DNA of 64,000 nt from Leptothermofonsia sp049200465 (GCF_049200465.1 NZ_CP120836.1:1178001-1242000); one strand, 5' to 3'. Positions 52,367-61,729 are shown, counted from the first letter of the stretch. The notes: generated from the sequence alone by a model not told the origin. Program-made: numbers and translations.

Positions 52367-52870
52367 TCAAGCATTAGGTATTAGCGACTCGCGTCGCATT
52401 CGGGGGCATTCGAGAGCGTGAAGGGTTTCAGATTGAAATTGATGATGGTCATCCAGTGCCCAGCTTTGAGCATTGATCACCTTCCCCTGCACCACCGAGA
52501 CAATCAGATAGGAATACTGAGGCCAGGCCAGGCGGCGATCGCACTCCGACGGGATCGCCCAATGATCAGGGTGGGAATGGTAGATTCCAACAATTTCTAA
52601 ACCTTGTTGTCGAGCCGCTTTCATCACTGCCAACATCTCCTGGGGAGCAATCCAGTAGCGGCGCGTTTTACTGGCTAGGAGCCCATCGCCCATTTCGTCA
52701 GCCACCTCCTGCGTCCAGGTATTTTCAGTCGTCCAAATCTCTGATACGACCCTTCCTGTTTCCGTTAGTCTGCCAATTAGCAAACCACAGCACTCATCAG
52801 GGTAAGTACGCTCAGCATGGTGGTTGATGGCATCTAAGTGCTTGCGGTTAAGAGTCAAAGACACAGGCAA
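52367..52870 (-). CDS. JAMM/MPN+ metallopeptidase (M67, Mov34 family)
   Basis: 167 residues. The JAMM motif is complete: catalytic Glu in PDECCGLLIG (about residue 26) and HSHPDHWAIPSECD with the two His and the Asp zinc ligands. In bacteria these proteins cleave ubiquitin-like sulfur carriers or act on cysteine adducts (Mec+ type). Being directly upstream of moeB on the same strand suggests a shared sulfur-transfer role. The final residues (MRRESLIPNA) are variable. Confidence 0.93.
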   Translation of the reverse strand: MPVSLTLNRKHLDAINHHAERTYPDECCGLLIGRLTETGRVVSEIWTTENTWTQEVADEMGDGLLASKTRRYWIAPQEMLAVMKAARQQGLEIVGIYHSHPDHWAIPSECDRRLAWPQYSYLIVSVVQGKVINAQSWALDDHHQFQSETLHALECPRMRRESLIPNA

Positions 52871-52993
52871 GTAATGGAATGTCTGGTCAAGTCTTTTATT
52901 TTAGAACAGTTTAGAACAGGATGCCTATCGTAAGGGTAAATGACAGTAAAGTCATGTGAAAGAACGGGAACAGGCAGCCAGGTTTATACTTAA

Positions 52994-53078
52994 TTTCCTG
53001 CCTTGCTGCGATTGCAGGAGCTGGAAACTTTAAGCGAACTGGCCAAAACAGCCAATACCAGAATTTATATCGGTTTAA
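52994..53078 (+). pseudogene. Short fragment resembling the C-terminus of an SPFH/slipin protein
   Basis: Directly after a TAA, the frame reads FPALLRLQELETLSELAKTANTRIYIG and then enters the family F element. Such text (LRLQELETL-x-ELA-x-TANxRIYIG) is what slipin/stomatin-like proteins look like near their end. It is too short for certainty. Confidence 0.35.
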
Positions 53079-53190
53079 ACAATTTTGGCGGCAGATGCCT
53101 GAATGGAAGAAGCCAGAAGTAGGAGCCAGATTTATTCTGACTCCTGGCTTCTCAAATCCTTAGACCTGTCGCATTTAACAATCAAATTGC
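53071..53190 (+). repeat. Family F element, copy 1
   Basis: 120 bp from CGGTTTAAACAATTTTGGCG to GCATTTAACAATCAAATTGC; a matching copy with about 85% identity lies at 60591-60720. The ends point CGACAGAT-like text inward from both sides, an imperfect inverted repeat. Confidence 0.85.
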
Positions 53191-53243
53191 GATTACGTCA
53201 GCCTGGATTGGACCAGTTCAGCTGAGATGGATGGCGATCGCGA

Positions 53244-53975
53244 TTAACTCAACTCGTTAGTATCTCCCCCGGATTTCCGCTTTGCTTCATAGAAGCGACA
53301 GGCAAGGTAGCCCATGCTGTAGATTAGGCCCGCATCTCCACTGACGCCTACCAGCGCTCCAAGAGCCGGAATAAATTCTACAAAGCTGAGCCCTGTTTTG
53401 AGTAAGCCTGAGCTTCCGGTTGATAAGCCCCAAAGAGCCAGCACTTCACCCCGACGAGTGGGGTCCGTAGGTGAAAAGCGGTAGATGGTCGCAATGCGGT
53501 AGAGCATTTCCGCTTGCAGGGCGGCGATCGCACCCAGATCGATCGCAAACAGTGTCACTGCTAGTGGAGGAACCACATTCGTCACCAGCCCGACTCCGGC
53601 TGCTTTCCAGGCTGTGTTTACCATGACTCGCTGAGCCAATTGTTCATCAGTGTCGAGGGGATACTTCAGCCGCAACTCGTTTACATCCCGCTCAACGGCT
53701 GCCACATCTACCTGACCCAGTGCCGCCGCCAGCCAGTTAATTACCGGCACCTTCGTAGCAAACTGAACAAGCGGATTTTCGGCAATAGGAGAGACGACCT
53801 TGCCAATGGTTTCGGTGCCCTGCTCAACAAACTCGTAAAGGTTTGCGCCAATCACCTTTCCCGCAGCATCGGCTGTATTCCTGACCCTGTCTGCAATTTC
53901 TTGGGAAGCTTTGATGGTGTCAGCGATCGCCCCATTAATTGAATTCAACCAGTCGTCTCCGTTATAACTAGCCAT
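53244..53975 (-). CDS. DUF697/EcsC-like membrane-associated protein
   Basis: 243 residues from the ATG at 53975. An amphipathic start (IADTIKASQEIADRVRNTADAAGKVIG) is followed by a helix-rich middle (PVINWLAAALGQVDVAAVERDVNELRLKYPLDTDEQLAQRVM) and three hydrophobic parts: GVGLVTNVVPPLAVTLFAIDLGAIAALQAEMLYRIATIY, FVEFIPALGALVGVSG and LIYSMGYLACRFYEA. The VPP-x-x-x-x-D-x-x-x-x-x-x-Q-x-x-M-x-x-x-I-A pattern is that of DUF697/YcjF-type domains. Function unknown; membrane association inferred. The frame goes 21 codons further upstream without likeness. Confidence 0.75.
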   Translation of the reverse strand: MASYNGDDWLNSINGAIADTIKASQEIADRVRNTADAAGKVIGANLYEFVEQGTETIGKVVSPIAENPLVQFATKVPVINWLAAALGQVDVAAVERDVNELRLKYPLDTDEQLAQRVMVNTAWKAAGVGLVTNVVPPLAVTLFAIDLGAIAALQAEMLYRIATIYRFSPTDPTRRGEVLALWGLSTGSSGLLKTGLSFVEFIPALGALVGVSGDAGLIYSMGYLACRFYEAKRKSGGDTNELS

Positions 53976-54156
53976 GTTGATGGAACTCGTCTTTGAGTGG
54001 AAGTGGACTACCTCTACTGTAAGAAAATGAGCACCCAATCACTTCTACCAACTGGTAGTAGAAACCGTCCATCTCCATAGAAAGGCTATCCATTCTGAGT
54101 GGGGAATGGGAATGAAAACAGCAGAACCAATGAAACCTGATCCTCCGAAACACCCA

Positions 54157-55392
54157 TCATCCAACCCACAGATCAAAGGTAAAGAGCGTAGCTAGCATTC
54201 CCATCAATACAATGCTGCCAAGTGTCCAGGCCCGGTCAAAGGCAGGGTTTTCTCCCCATTGGCCCAACAGAAGAAAGACCGATGGAACGACCAGGACATA
54301 ACGGTGCATCCCCTGAGCCACGCCACAGGTCATGGAAATGGCGATGACCACCAGACCATAGGTAGCAATGCCAGGATAGCGGCGCAGGGTAAAGACACAG
54401 GCGATGAGTCCGAGTGCGATCGCCCCAAACTCAATCATGAAATACACCATCGTTTGTGAATTGCTACCAAACAGAGCCAGAAACCCATCTCGCCAGGCAA
54501 CCCAGGCTCGACTTAAGGCAAAAGGTTCACACTTGAAATACTGCCTTTCGACAATATCAAAGGCCCCTCCCCAAAAGGACTGCTTCCAGACCAGGTAGGT
54601 CAGCAATGGAGCTGTGACCAGTAAGCCCTGACGAACTCGTTTCCAGTGAAACCGAACGGAATCCTCCATCATTTCTTGAACCCAGGCCAGCGCCAGGGGA
54701 ATGACGAGCGCAACGCCAACAGACCGGGTCAGGGTTGCGATCGCCGCCAGTAAAGCTGCCACTAACCAGCGTTTTCGATTCAGAAATGCCAGGCAACCCC
54801 AGGAAAGCCCAACAAAGAGTCCTTCTGTATAGACTTGGGCCAGCACAAAGCCTGTCGGAAATGCAATCAGATAAAAAGCGGCGCGAATGCCCCCCACTTT
54901 TGAAAGCTCCTGTTGTGCCAGGTTATGCAGAGCCAGCATGGCACCCAGAGTACCCGTGATGGAGATGATCACACCTGCTAGAGTGGCCGTGGCGATCGCT
55001 CCCAACCCCAATCCGCTTAAAGGAAAAGACAGCAGCCGAATCAACGCCGGATACACCGGAAAAAAGGCATAGTTCAGCGATAACGGGCGATTGAAAGGCC
55101 GTGACGCATCGACCTAGGGAGAGACTGTCCGCATCGTTGGGTCATCATAGCCGCGCAGCGCAATCGACAGATAAAACTCAGAATCCCAGGCAACGTGGGA
55201 ATTGAGGAAGGGATCTTGCAGATAGGGGCGATCTCCCCAATAGCCGCTGGTATCCCTTGCAGTCCAGGGCAGTACGGTATCTGGTTTCTGGATTGACAAC
55301 CGGGCTGAGATCGCGGCCTGATAGCCCAATAGAATCAGAACCCAGGCCAGCCAAATGACCACCAGAGTCCGAATTGAAGAACGTTGTAACAT
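54157..55392 (-). pseudogene. PIG-V-like mannosyltransferase gene interrupted by one in-frame TAG
   Basis: Two blocks in the same frame make one polytopic glycosyltransferase: the first (from the ATG at 55392) has a membrane anchor and SHVAWDSEFYLSIALRGYDDP; the second continues RPFNRPLSLNYAFFPVYPALIRLL, then LIAFPTGFVLAQVYTEGLFVGLS and TLTRSVGVALVIPLALAW. WDSE and the YAFFPxYP/YTE motifs are those of PIG-V/GPI mannosyltransferase II relatives. Only a TAG at 55114-55116 separates them, with no shift. About 410 residues if read through. Either recent inactivation, a sequencing error or readthrough. It diverges from the next gene. Confidence 0.88.
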
Positions 55393-55548
55393 CCCGCACC
55401 ATGACCCCTGACACCTATTGTAAAAGTAAGGTTGTAGTGCCCAAATCGTAATGCTTTTTAAGTGGTTAATGATGGCGCTAGTGCTGCTCACCATTACCTT
55501 GTTAGGTTCATAAAGTAAGGCTATTATGCTCGAACTGTTCACTCTGCA

Positions 55549-56439
55549 TTGCCAGTGTTAATTCAGTCACTCTCAGACACGGCCCTTGCCGTCGCCTACG
55601 CTCGTGCCCTGGAAAGTGATCGCCCCGATGCACTGTTCAACGATCCTTTTGCGCGGGTGCTGGCAGGGGAGCGGGGAAAAGCGATTTATCAGCAAATCCA
55701 GGGCGATCGCTCGATTGGCTGGTTCATTTCTGCACGCACTGTTGTACTGGATGAGTTGATCCGGCAAGAAGTTCAGCAAAACGGCGTTGATACCATCCTC
55801 AATCTGGCAGCGGGTCTTGACACACGCCCTTACCGCATGGCACTACCCAGCGATTTGCAATGGATTGAGGTGGATTTGCCACCCATCTTTGCCTATAAAC
55901 AAGAAAAATTATTGGATGCCCAATCTGTTTGCCAGTTAGAGCGAGTTTCAATTGATCTGACGAATCGGCAACAGCGCTACAATCTCCTTTCCCAGGTGAA
56001 TGCGGCTGCCAAAAGGGTACTGGTCATTACAGAAGGCTTCCTGGTTTATCTGCCACCCGCTCAGGTGTCATTGCTTGCAGGAGACCTGGCCTCCCAACCA
56101 ACCGTTACCGCATGGTTGAGCGATTTTGTCTCCCCCCTATCAGTGAAAATTGCGCAGTTACGCATGAGCCGGGAAGCCATCGCCGCCGATGTTCAGCTCC
56201 AGTTTGCGCCAAACAATATCAACCAGTTTTTTGAACACTATGGCTGGCAGGTAAAAGCGGCGCGATCGCTCTGGCACGAAGCCCATCGCCTCAAGCGAGA
56301 AGTGTTTTTTGGCAAACTTGCCCGCAGACTGTCTCCTTTCAAAATCCAGGTAGCGCTTCTACACCGATCGCTCCCACTATCTTCAGCTGAGGGCTGCCAC
56401 TGCCGATCTCAGCCGTTATCGAGCAAAAATGACGGATAA
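55549..56439 (+). CDS. Class I SAM-dependent methyltransferase (leucine carboxyl methyltransferase type)
   Basis: 296 residues from a TTG; a GTG two codons later is an alternative, and no ATG precedes it. Motif I is TILNLAAGLDTRPYRM (about residues 83-98), followed by WIEVDLPPIFAYKQEKL and the LITEGFLVYLPP block, all as in the LCMT/PpmT family. These enzymes O-methylate carboxyl groups of proteins or small molecules. The last 35 residues (ALLHRSLPLSSAEGCHCRSQPL) seem rewritten. Divergent from the broken mannosyltransferase gene, with a shared 156-bp region between. Confidence 0.88.
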   Translation: MPVLIQSLSDTALAVAYARALESDRPDALFNDPFARVLAGERGKAIYQQIQGDRSIGWFISARTVVLDELIRQEVQQNGVDTILNLAAGLDTRPYRMALPSDLQWIEVDLPPIFAYKQEKLLDAQSVCQLERVSIDLTNRQQRYNLLSQVNAAAKRVLVITEGFLVYLPPAQVSLLAGDLASQPTVTAWLSDFVSPLSVKIAQLRMSREAIAADVQLQFAPNNINQFFEHYGWQVKAARSLWHEAHRLKREVFFGKLARRLSPFKIQVALLHRSLPLSSAEGCHCRSQPLSSKNDG

Positions 56440-56538
56440 CACCCCAGATTTCCAGAATTAACCATCATATCTGAATAATTAACATCCCCCATTCCCGGAC
56501 TTAACCTAAAAATTTTTTAATTCCTTAAAAGTAAATAT

Positions 56539-56654
56539 CATAGCGGTAGTCATTTATGGTTAGGACGGGGTGCAGGGGTGGAACCCCTGGCTGGGGGCGA
56601 AGCCCCCACTCCCTCTCTAATTCCAATGTCCTAACGCACCTGCGTAGAGCTATA
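56539..56654 (+). repeat. Family A element, copy 2
   Basis: From CATAGCGGTAGTCAT to GCGTAGAGCTATA, about 90% like copy 1 at 6895-7009 in the same orientation. It lies in front of the decayed NB-ARC/WD40 gene. Confidence 0.85.
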
Positions 56655-56789
56655 CTTCCCTCACCCGATCAGGGGCAGTTTTATTCTTCAAATCTCATTA
56701 AAATCAGAACGGTCTTCAAAATCGATGGAATCGTGTTTCTTAACGATGTAATCAGCGAATAATGCTAATCTCTCGTAAGAGGCTTCTTC

Positions 56790-59700
56790 ATGGATGTTGA
56801 TCGCGCTCTGATACTGGTGGATGTACTACTTCAAGGGCAGAAGCTCAAAGATATTCAGGAGCAGGTTTTTCGTTACTCCTGAAGTGGATGGACATATCCA
56901 GAAATTGCTGAACAGATTGGTTACGACACGGGGCATACACGCGATGTGGGATCAAAGCTCTGGCAGCAAATTAGTCAAGCCGTTGGAGAACAAGTTACTA
57001 AGAAAAATTTGCAAACGGTGCTACGTCGCCAGTTGCAGCAAAACCTGGATGGTTGTGAATCCAGCACTTTAATCCAGGTTGATCTACCCAGGCAGGCCAC
57101 ACCACAAGAAGCATGGCGATCGCCTTCAGTGGAAGGTCGGCAGTATTGGGAAGAAGCGATAGATGTTTCAGTGTTTTATGGTCGCACCACAGAATTGTCG
57201 TTGCTAGAGCAATGGATCTTGCAGGATAGGTGCCGCATAGTCACTGTGTTAGGCATGGGCGGCATGGGCAAAACAACATTAGTGACTCGACTGGCGCACA
57301 TATTGCAACATCAATTCGATATTCTTATCTAGCAGTCACTCCGGAATGCACCTGCTCTTGAAAATATCCTATCTCAATGGATTCAACTATTACTAGGCTC
57401 CTCTACGATCTCAACTGCGATCAAGACTCAAATAGATATGGTTATGGCAGGGTTACGATCGCACCGTTGCCTGCTCATTCTAGATAATCTTGACACTATT
57501 TTAAGCAATCAGACTGGGTATTATCGAGAAGGGTATGAGGCATACGGAGAGTTATTACGTCGCATTGGAGTTGAGCAACACTCTAGCCATCTGCTTATCA
57601 CCAGTCGAGAACATCCCAAATCACTGGCAACATTAGAGGGTGAGGCTCTACCCATTCGGAGCTTACGTCTGGCTGGACTGGAGGTAATCGACATTCAAGT
57701 GATTGGCCAAACGAGTGGTTGTGTTGCAGAGACGGAGCAAGAATGGCAGACGTTAACAAGGCAGTATTCTGGTAATCCTCTGGCAATTAAAATTATTTCT
57801 ACTGTCGTGCGAAATTTATTCGATGGGAAGTTAACTCACTTCTTGCAACAGGGTGCAATCTCGTTTGGCGATATCCGCCTACTTCTGGATGAGCATTTTC
57901 AGCGTCTGTCAATACTCGAACAACACATCCTCATACTGGCTTGCCATCAGCCGAGAGTGGGTATCGTTAAGTCAATTACGCGCCGCTCTAGTCCCATTTC
58001 CCTTGCAGAGCACACTGTTAGAAGCTCTACTTTCCCTTTGGCAGCGATCGCTGATTGAACAACATGCTGGGCGTTTTACCCTGCAACCTGTCGTGATGGA
58101 ATATGTCACCGAACAATTCCTTGATCGCGTCTTCACTGAAATCAAAAATTGGCACTTAGAACGAGAGAATGGCTATTCTGGTCAATCGAATCACCCACTT
58201 TTCTCCACTCATGCACTCATTCAAGCTCAAACTGAGGACTATTTACGGGAGAGCCAGATTCGAGTCTTGCTTGCACCGCTGACAACTCGACTCAAACATC
58301 ATTTTCTCTCACCTCAGAATTTGGAACAGCATTTGCAACGAGTGCTGTCGAAGCTGCGCCAGCAATCTCTCGCGATTGGTTATGCGGCTGGCAATCTCAT
58401 CAATCTGTTACATCAATTGGGTGTGAGTTTGAAGGGGTATGATTTTTCCCATCTCCCAATCCGGCAAGCCTGTCTGCAACATGCAGAGCTGCATCAAACT
58501 AATTTTACTAATGCTTAATTCTCTGAGTCCATGTTCACTGAAACATTGGCAATGCCATTGTCGCTTGCCTTTAGTTCTACAGGGGATCATCTCGCAAGTG
58601 GCGATCTAAACAGTGAAGTACGGCTCTGGCGCGTTGAGGATGGCGAAAATGTGTGGATTGGTAAAGGGCATGAGGGTTGGGTTTGGTCGATCGCCTTCAG
58701 TTCCGACGGCAAATGGTTGGCGAGTGGCAGTGAAGACCGCACTGTAAAACTGTGGGATCTAGAAGCTGGCTCTTGCTCCCGCACGCTAGAAGAGCACTCT
58801 AGCCCAATCTGGTGTGTGGCATTCAACTCAAATAGGCAATGGTTGACAAGCGGTAGTGAGGATTGGACGGTCAAACTGTGGAATGTCTACACGGGGCATT
58901 GTCTAAAGACTTTAAGGGGACATCAAAACTGGGTGCGATCGGTTGCCTTCAGTCCTTCTCTAACTAATGAACCTACAATTCTTGCTAGTGCTGGCGACGA
59001 TAAAACTATTAAGTTATGGAATTTGCAGACGGGGCGATGTTACCGAACTCTCAATGGACATCAAGGTAACATCTGGGCGATTGCTTTCAGTCCCAATGGT
59101 CAATTCCTTGCTAGTGGCAGCAGTGATCAGAGTATCAGGCTATGGGATGTGAGAACGGGCGAATGTTTGCAAATTCTGCAAGGACACAGCAGTTGGGTGC
59201 GATCGCTTGCTTTTAGTGCCAATGGAGAAACTATCATCAGTAGTAGTGAAGATCGCACGATTCGTCTTTGGGATTGGCGCACAGGCAAGTGTCATCAAAT
59301 TCTCTCTGGACATACCAGTTGGGTGCGATCAGTTGCCTGTCAGCCAACATTGCCACTAATTGCAAGTGGCAGCGGCGACCACAGGATCAAACTTTGGGAT
59401 GAGAATGGACGTTGTTGCCGCACTTTGACTGGCTGCACGAATCGAGTTTGGGCGATCGCACCACTCTCACCCCGTCCTGCACCGGGTAGGATTGTCAGTG
59501 CTCACGATGATTACTCTGTTCGTCTTTGGAACCTGAAAACATCCCAATGTGAGCAGACCCTGCACGGGCATGGGAATACTGTCTGTTCAGTCGCGGTCAG
59601 CCCCACAACCCATCTTCTGGCAAGTGGTAGTGCCGATTGCACGATTAAATTTTGGAATGAACAGGGACGCTGTTTGGCAACGCTACGAGATCACGCGAGT

Positions 59701-60432
59701 CGAGTTTGGGCCGTGACATTCAGTCCTGATGGAGCGTGGCTTGCCAGCAGTAGTGATGACCAGACGGTTAGAGTGTGGCAGGTTGAGACTCGGCGCTGCT
59801 ATCAGACTCTGAAAGGACATACGAGTTGGGTGTGTGCGGTTGCCTTTAGTCCCGTTCCATCTTCCAGAGCCGGATTGTTGCTTGCAAGTGGCGGTTATGA
59901 CCAGCAGGTAAAGTTGTGGGATGGTATGACAGGCGAGTGTTTGCAGACATTAGAAGGGCACACCAACTGGGTTTGGACAGTGGCATTTACTCCCGATGGT
60001 CAAACGCTTGCCACTGGCAGTGGCGACCACACAATAAAACTCTGGGATGTCACGACCGGAGCTTGTTACCGCACTCTCACAGGTCATTCCAGTCGGATCT
60101 GGGCGATCGCCTTCAGTCCCGATGGGCAGTGGTTAGCCAGCGCCAGTACCGATCAAACGGTGAGACTTTGGAACGCTCAAACTGGAAACTGTTGCCAAGC
60201 TCTGCACGGACATACGAATGTCGTGACATCGGTTGCCTTCAGCTCAGATAAATGGGTCGTCAGCAGTAGTCAGGATGAGACCATTCGAGTCTGGGATGTG
60301 ACTACAGGGCAGTGTTTACAAACGCTAAAAGTCGATCGCCCCTATGAAGGCATGAATATCACCGGGACCACTGGTCTCACAGACGCACAAAAAATGTCTC
60401 TCAGGATATTGGGTGCGATCAAGCATGATTAA
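56790..60432 (+). pseudogene. Decayed HTH - NB-ARC - WD40 (14 repeats) gene with three in-frame stops and one frameshift
   Basis: Original order: vWA-MoxR-associated-type N-terminal HTH (MDVDRALILVDVLL ... GWTYPEIAEQIGYDTGHTRDVGSKLWQQ), NB-ARC ATPase (VTVLGMGGMGKTTLVTRLA, then LLILDNLDT and HLLITSRE), winged helix, and WD40. Lesions seen: TGA at 56880-56882 within the HTH; TAG at 57330-57332 where relatives have Trp (LI-W-QSLRNAP); a +1 shift near 57935 moving from ILEQHIL to YWLAISREWVSLSQLRAAL; TAA at 58516-58518 just before FSESMFTETLAMPLSLAFS. Reading through them gives about 1213 residues. The WD40 half is still open (next entry). Confidence 0.9.
58531..60432 (+). CDS. Surviving WD40-repeat part of the decayed NB-ARC gene
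   Basis: 633 residues with no stops, 14 WD40 repeats (from LSLAFSSTGDHLASGDLNSEVRLW to SVAFSSDKWVVSSSQDETIRVWD), then the tail RPYEGMNITGTTGLTDAQKMSLRILGA that normally ends cyanobacterial NB-ARC/WD40 proteins. Short insertions of 4-5 residues occur in three repeats (SLTNEP, PRPAPG, VPSSRAG). Whether it is still translated on its own is unknown; the ATG at 58531 has no strong RBS in view. It is likely a relic kept open because decay is recent or the part is still used. Confidence 0.7.
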   Translation: MFTETLAMPLSLAFSSTGDHLASGDLNSEVRLWRVEDGENVWIGKGHEGWVWSIAFSSDGKWLASGSEDRTVKLWDLEAGSCSRTLEEHSSPIWCVAFNSNRQWLTSGSEDWTVKLWNVYTGHCLKTLRGHQNWVRSVAFSPSLTNEPTILASAGDDKTIKLWNLQTGRCYRTLNGHQGNIWAIAFSPNGQFLASGSSDQSIRLWDVRTGECLQILQGHSSWVRSLAFSANGETIISSSEDRTIRLWDWRTGKCHQILSGHTSWVRSVACQPTLPLIASGSGDHRIKLWDENGRCCRTLTGCTNRVWAIAPLSPRPAPGRIVSAHDDYSVRLWNLKTSQCEQTLHGHGNTVCSVAVSPTTHLLASGSADCTIKFWNEQGRCLATLRDHASRVWAVTFSPDGAWLASSSDDQTVRVWQVETRRCYQTLKGHTSWVCAVAFSPVPSSRAGLLLASGGYDQQVKLWDGMTGECLQTLEGHTNWVWTVAFTPDGQTLATGSGDHTIKLWDVTTGACYRTLTGHSSRIWAIAFSPDGQWLASASTDQTVRLWNAQTGNCCQALHGHTNVVTSVAFSSDKWVVSSSQDETIRVWDVTTGQCLQTLKVDRPYEGMNITGTTGLTDAQKMSLRILGAIKHD

Positions 60433-60494
60433 GAACTGTGTAAAAATTGCAATCCTCAATGATATTCCCGGACGCCCATTGCTCAAACCAGAGG

Positions 60495-60577
60495 TATAGC
60501 AGTCGTCATTGTGGTCAGGACAGGGTGCAGGGTTGGAACCCCTGCACCCCGTTCCAATTTCAATAAGGATCGCTATA
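60495..60577 (+). repeat. Family A element, shortened copy 4
   Basis: TATAGCAGTCGTCATT ... GGATCGCTATA, with the central hairpin reduced to GGTTGGAACC and the 3' part altered. Confidence 0.7.
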
Positions 60578-60830
60578 AGTAGGTAGTCATACCGGTTTAA
60601 ACAATTTTGACGACAGATGCCTTAATGGAAGAAGCTAGAAGCCAGAAGTCAGATTTATTCTGGCTCCTGGCTTCTGGCTTCTCAAAATCCTTGATCTGTC
60701 GCATTTAACAATCAAATTGCTATCATAATTAAATTTGTGAAGGGGGGAGTGGGGGCTGCGCCCTCAGGTAAGGGGTTTCACCCCCTCCACCCCCGAAATT
60801 ATCCTTAATTTAATTGCGCTTAGCTACTTA
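60576..60830 (+). repeat. Family B element, copy 5, interrupted by family F
   Basis: TAAGTAGGTAGTCAT (60576-60590) is followed by the 130-bp F element, after which B resumes with TCATAATTAAATTTGTGAAGG and runs to TAGCTACTTA at 60830. The TCAT on both sides may be a target duplication. Confidence 0.85.
60591..60720 (+). repeat. Family F element, copy 2, nested within family B
   Basis: ACCGGTTTAAACAATTTTGA ... GCATTTAACAATCAAATTGC, matching 53071-53190. Its insertion into a B element shows F moved after B. Confidence 0.9.
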
Positions 60831-60912
60831 GGTCAAATTCAGTCATAATGAAACTCCAGTTTATGTTTGATTAAGCAAGTCTGATTTTGATACGAGACAT
60901 TTTCTAGAGCGA

Positions 60913-61085
60913 TTATGCTCGATATCGAGAGGAGTTTGTCTGTATATCCTCATCGACCACAATCAGGACGCTCTCTTGCTGGAATCGATTAATGTATTTC
61001 TGAACAATTTGGTTGATCGCGGCTTCATTTTTAACCGTGTCTTCAATGACGAAGCTAACTACCTTCGATTGCTCTTTCACTAACG
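60913..61085 (-). pseudogene. C-terminal fragment resembling DUF3574
   Basis: Minus-strand text VKEQSKVVSFVIEDTVKNE then AAINQIVQKYINRFQQESVLIVVDEDIQ ends at TAA (60913-60915). DUF3574 proteins end in this way (SKVV, paired acidic run, RFxQESVL). The N-terminal half is absent and the fragment abuts the SRPBCC fragment on the other strand. Confidence 0.6.
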
Positions 61086-61201
61086 TCCCTGCAGACTGGC
61101 TGGAACACTATCGCCAATTCTGGGAACACAGTTTCGATCGCCTGGACAAATATCTACAAGCGTTACAGACACAGGAATCGCAACAAGATAGCAAAGAATA
61201 A
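61080..61201 (+). pseudogene. C-terminal fragment of an SRPBCC (AHSA1-type) protein
   Basis: FTNVPADWLEHYRQFWEHSFDRL then DKYLQALQTQESQQDSKE and stop. This is the terminal helix of START/AHSA1-type proteins. The preceding beta-sheet part is not present. Confidence 0.6.
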
Positions 61202-61263
61202 TGCGATCGCATCGATTGTACAAGTCAATGCCATTGTTATCTCTTCTAATTTAGGTGAACGCT

Positions 61264-61729
61264 ATGCAAAAAATCGTTCCTTGTTTGTGGTTTAACGGCG
61301 ACGCAGAGGAAGCGGCGCAGTTCTATATTTCCCGATTCACGAATCGACCGTGTCTTAAAGTCCCCGGCTGACACACCGAGCGGGCCTGCCGGTATAGTGT
61401 TGACCGTCGAATTCACGCTGGCCGGGATGAAGTATATGGGGCTTAATGGCGGCCCGCAGTTTCCTTTCACTGAAGCTGTGTCGTTCCAGATCTACTGTGA
61501 AAATCAGTCTGAGGTTGATCGACTTTGGGCTGCCCTTGCCGACGGCGGATCAGAAGTCGCCTGCGGCTGGATTAAGGATCGTTGGGGGCTTTTCTGGCAG
61601 ATTGTTCCGACTCGGATGATCGAATTACTCAATGATCGCGACACGGAACGCGCGCGACGAGTGCAGGAAGCAATGATGAAAATGGTAAAGATTGACATAT
61701 CCGAGATTGAGCGAGCGGCAAACGGATGA
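61264..61729 (+). pseudogene. VOC/PhnB-like protein gene with an internal deletion frameshift
   Basis: Starts MQKIVPCLWFNGDAEEAAQFYIS, the usual opening of PhnB-like glyoxalase-fold (COG3865) proteins, then shifts frame at about 61332 into SRIDRVLKSPADTPSGPAG and continues VLTVEFTLAGMKYMGLNGGPQFPFTEAVSFQIYC to AADGGSEVACGWIKDRWGLFWQIVP-like text and stop at 61729. Relatives have about four residues (LFPN type) at the joint; here about seven bases are lost. The remainder is well kept, so inactivation is probably recent. Its function in relatives is unknown. Confidence 0.85.

Larger units (their letters stand above)
52871..53243. other. 373-bp stretch with a gene fragment and a family F element
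   Basis: No intact gene. It contains the probable promoter of the JAMM gene, the short SPFH-like fragment (52994-53078) and the family F element (53071-53190). Confidence 0.6.
60433..60912. other. Composite of abutting and nested short elements
   Basis: Nearly the whole stretch is repeat: a shortened family A (60495-60577), directly joined to a family B copy (60576-60830), which is itself split by a family F copy (60591-60720). No gene seen. Confidence 0.8.

Noticed and set aside
56946..58058. Treating the open pieces at 56946-57332 and 57438-58058 as separate genes
   Set aside because: They are consecutive parts of one NB-ARC domain in the same frame, separated only by a TAG; neither has its own start context.
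55114..58518. Reassigned stop codons (suppression or an altered code) to explain the broken genes
   Set aside because: All three stop codons occur as lesions, and intact genes in the window end in the same codons normally; decay is simpler.
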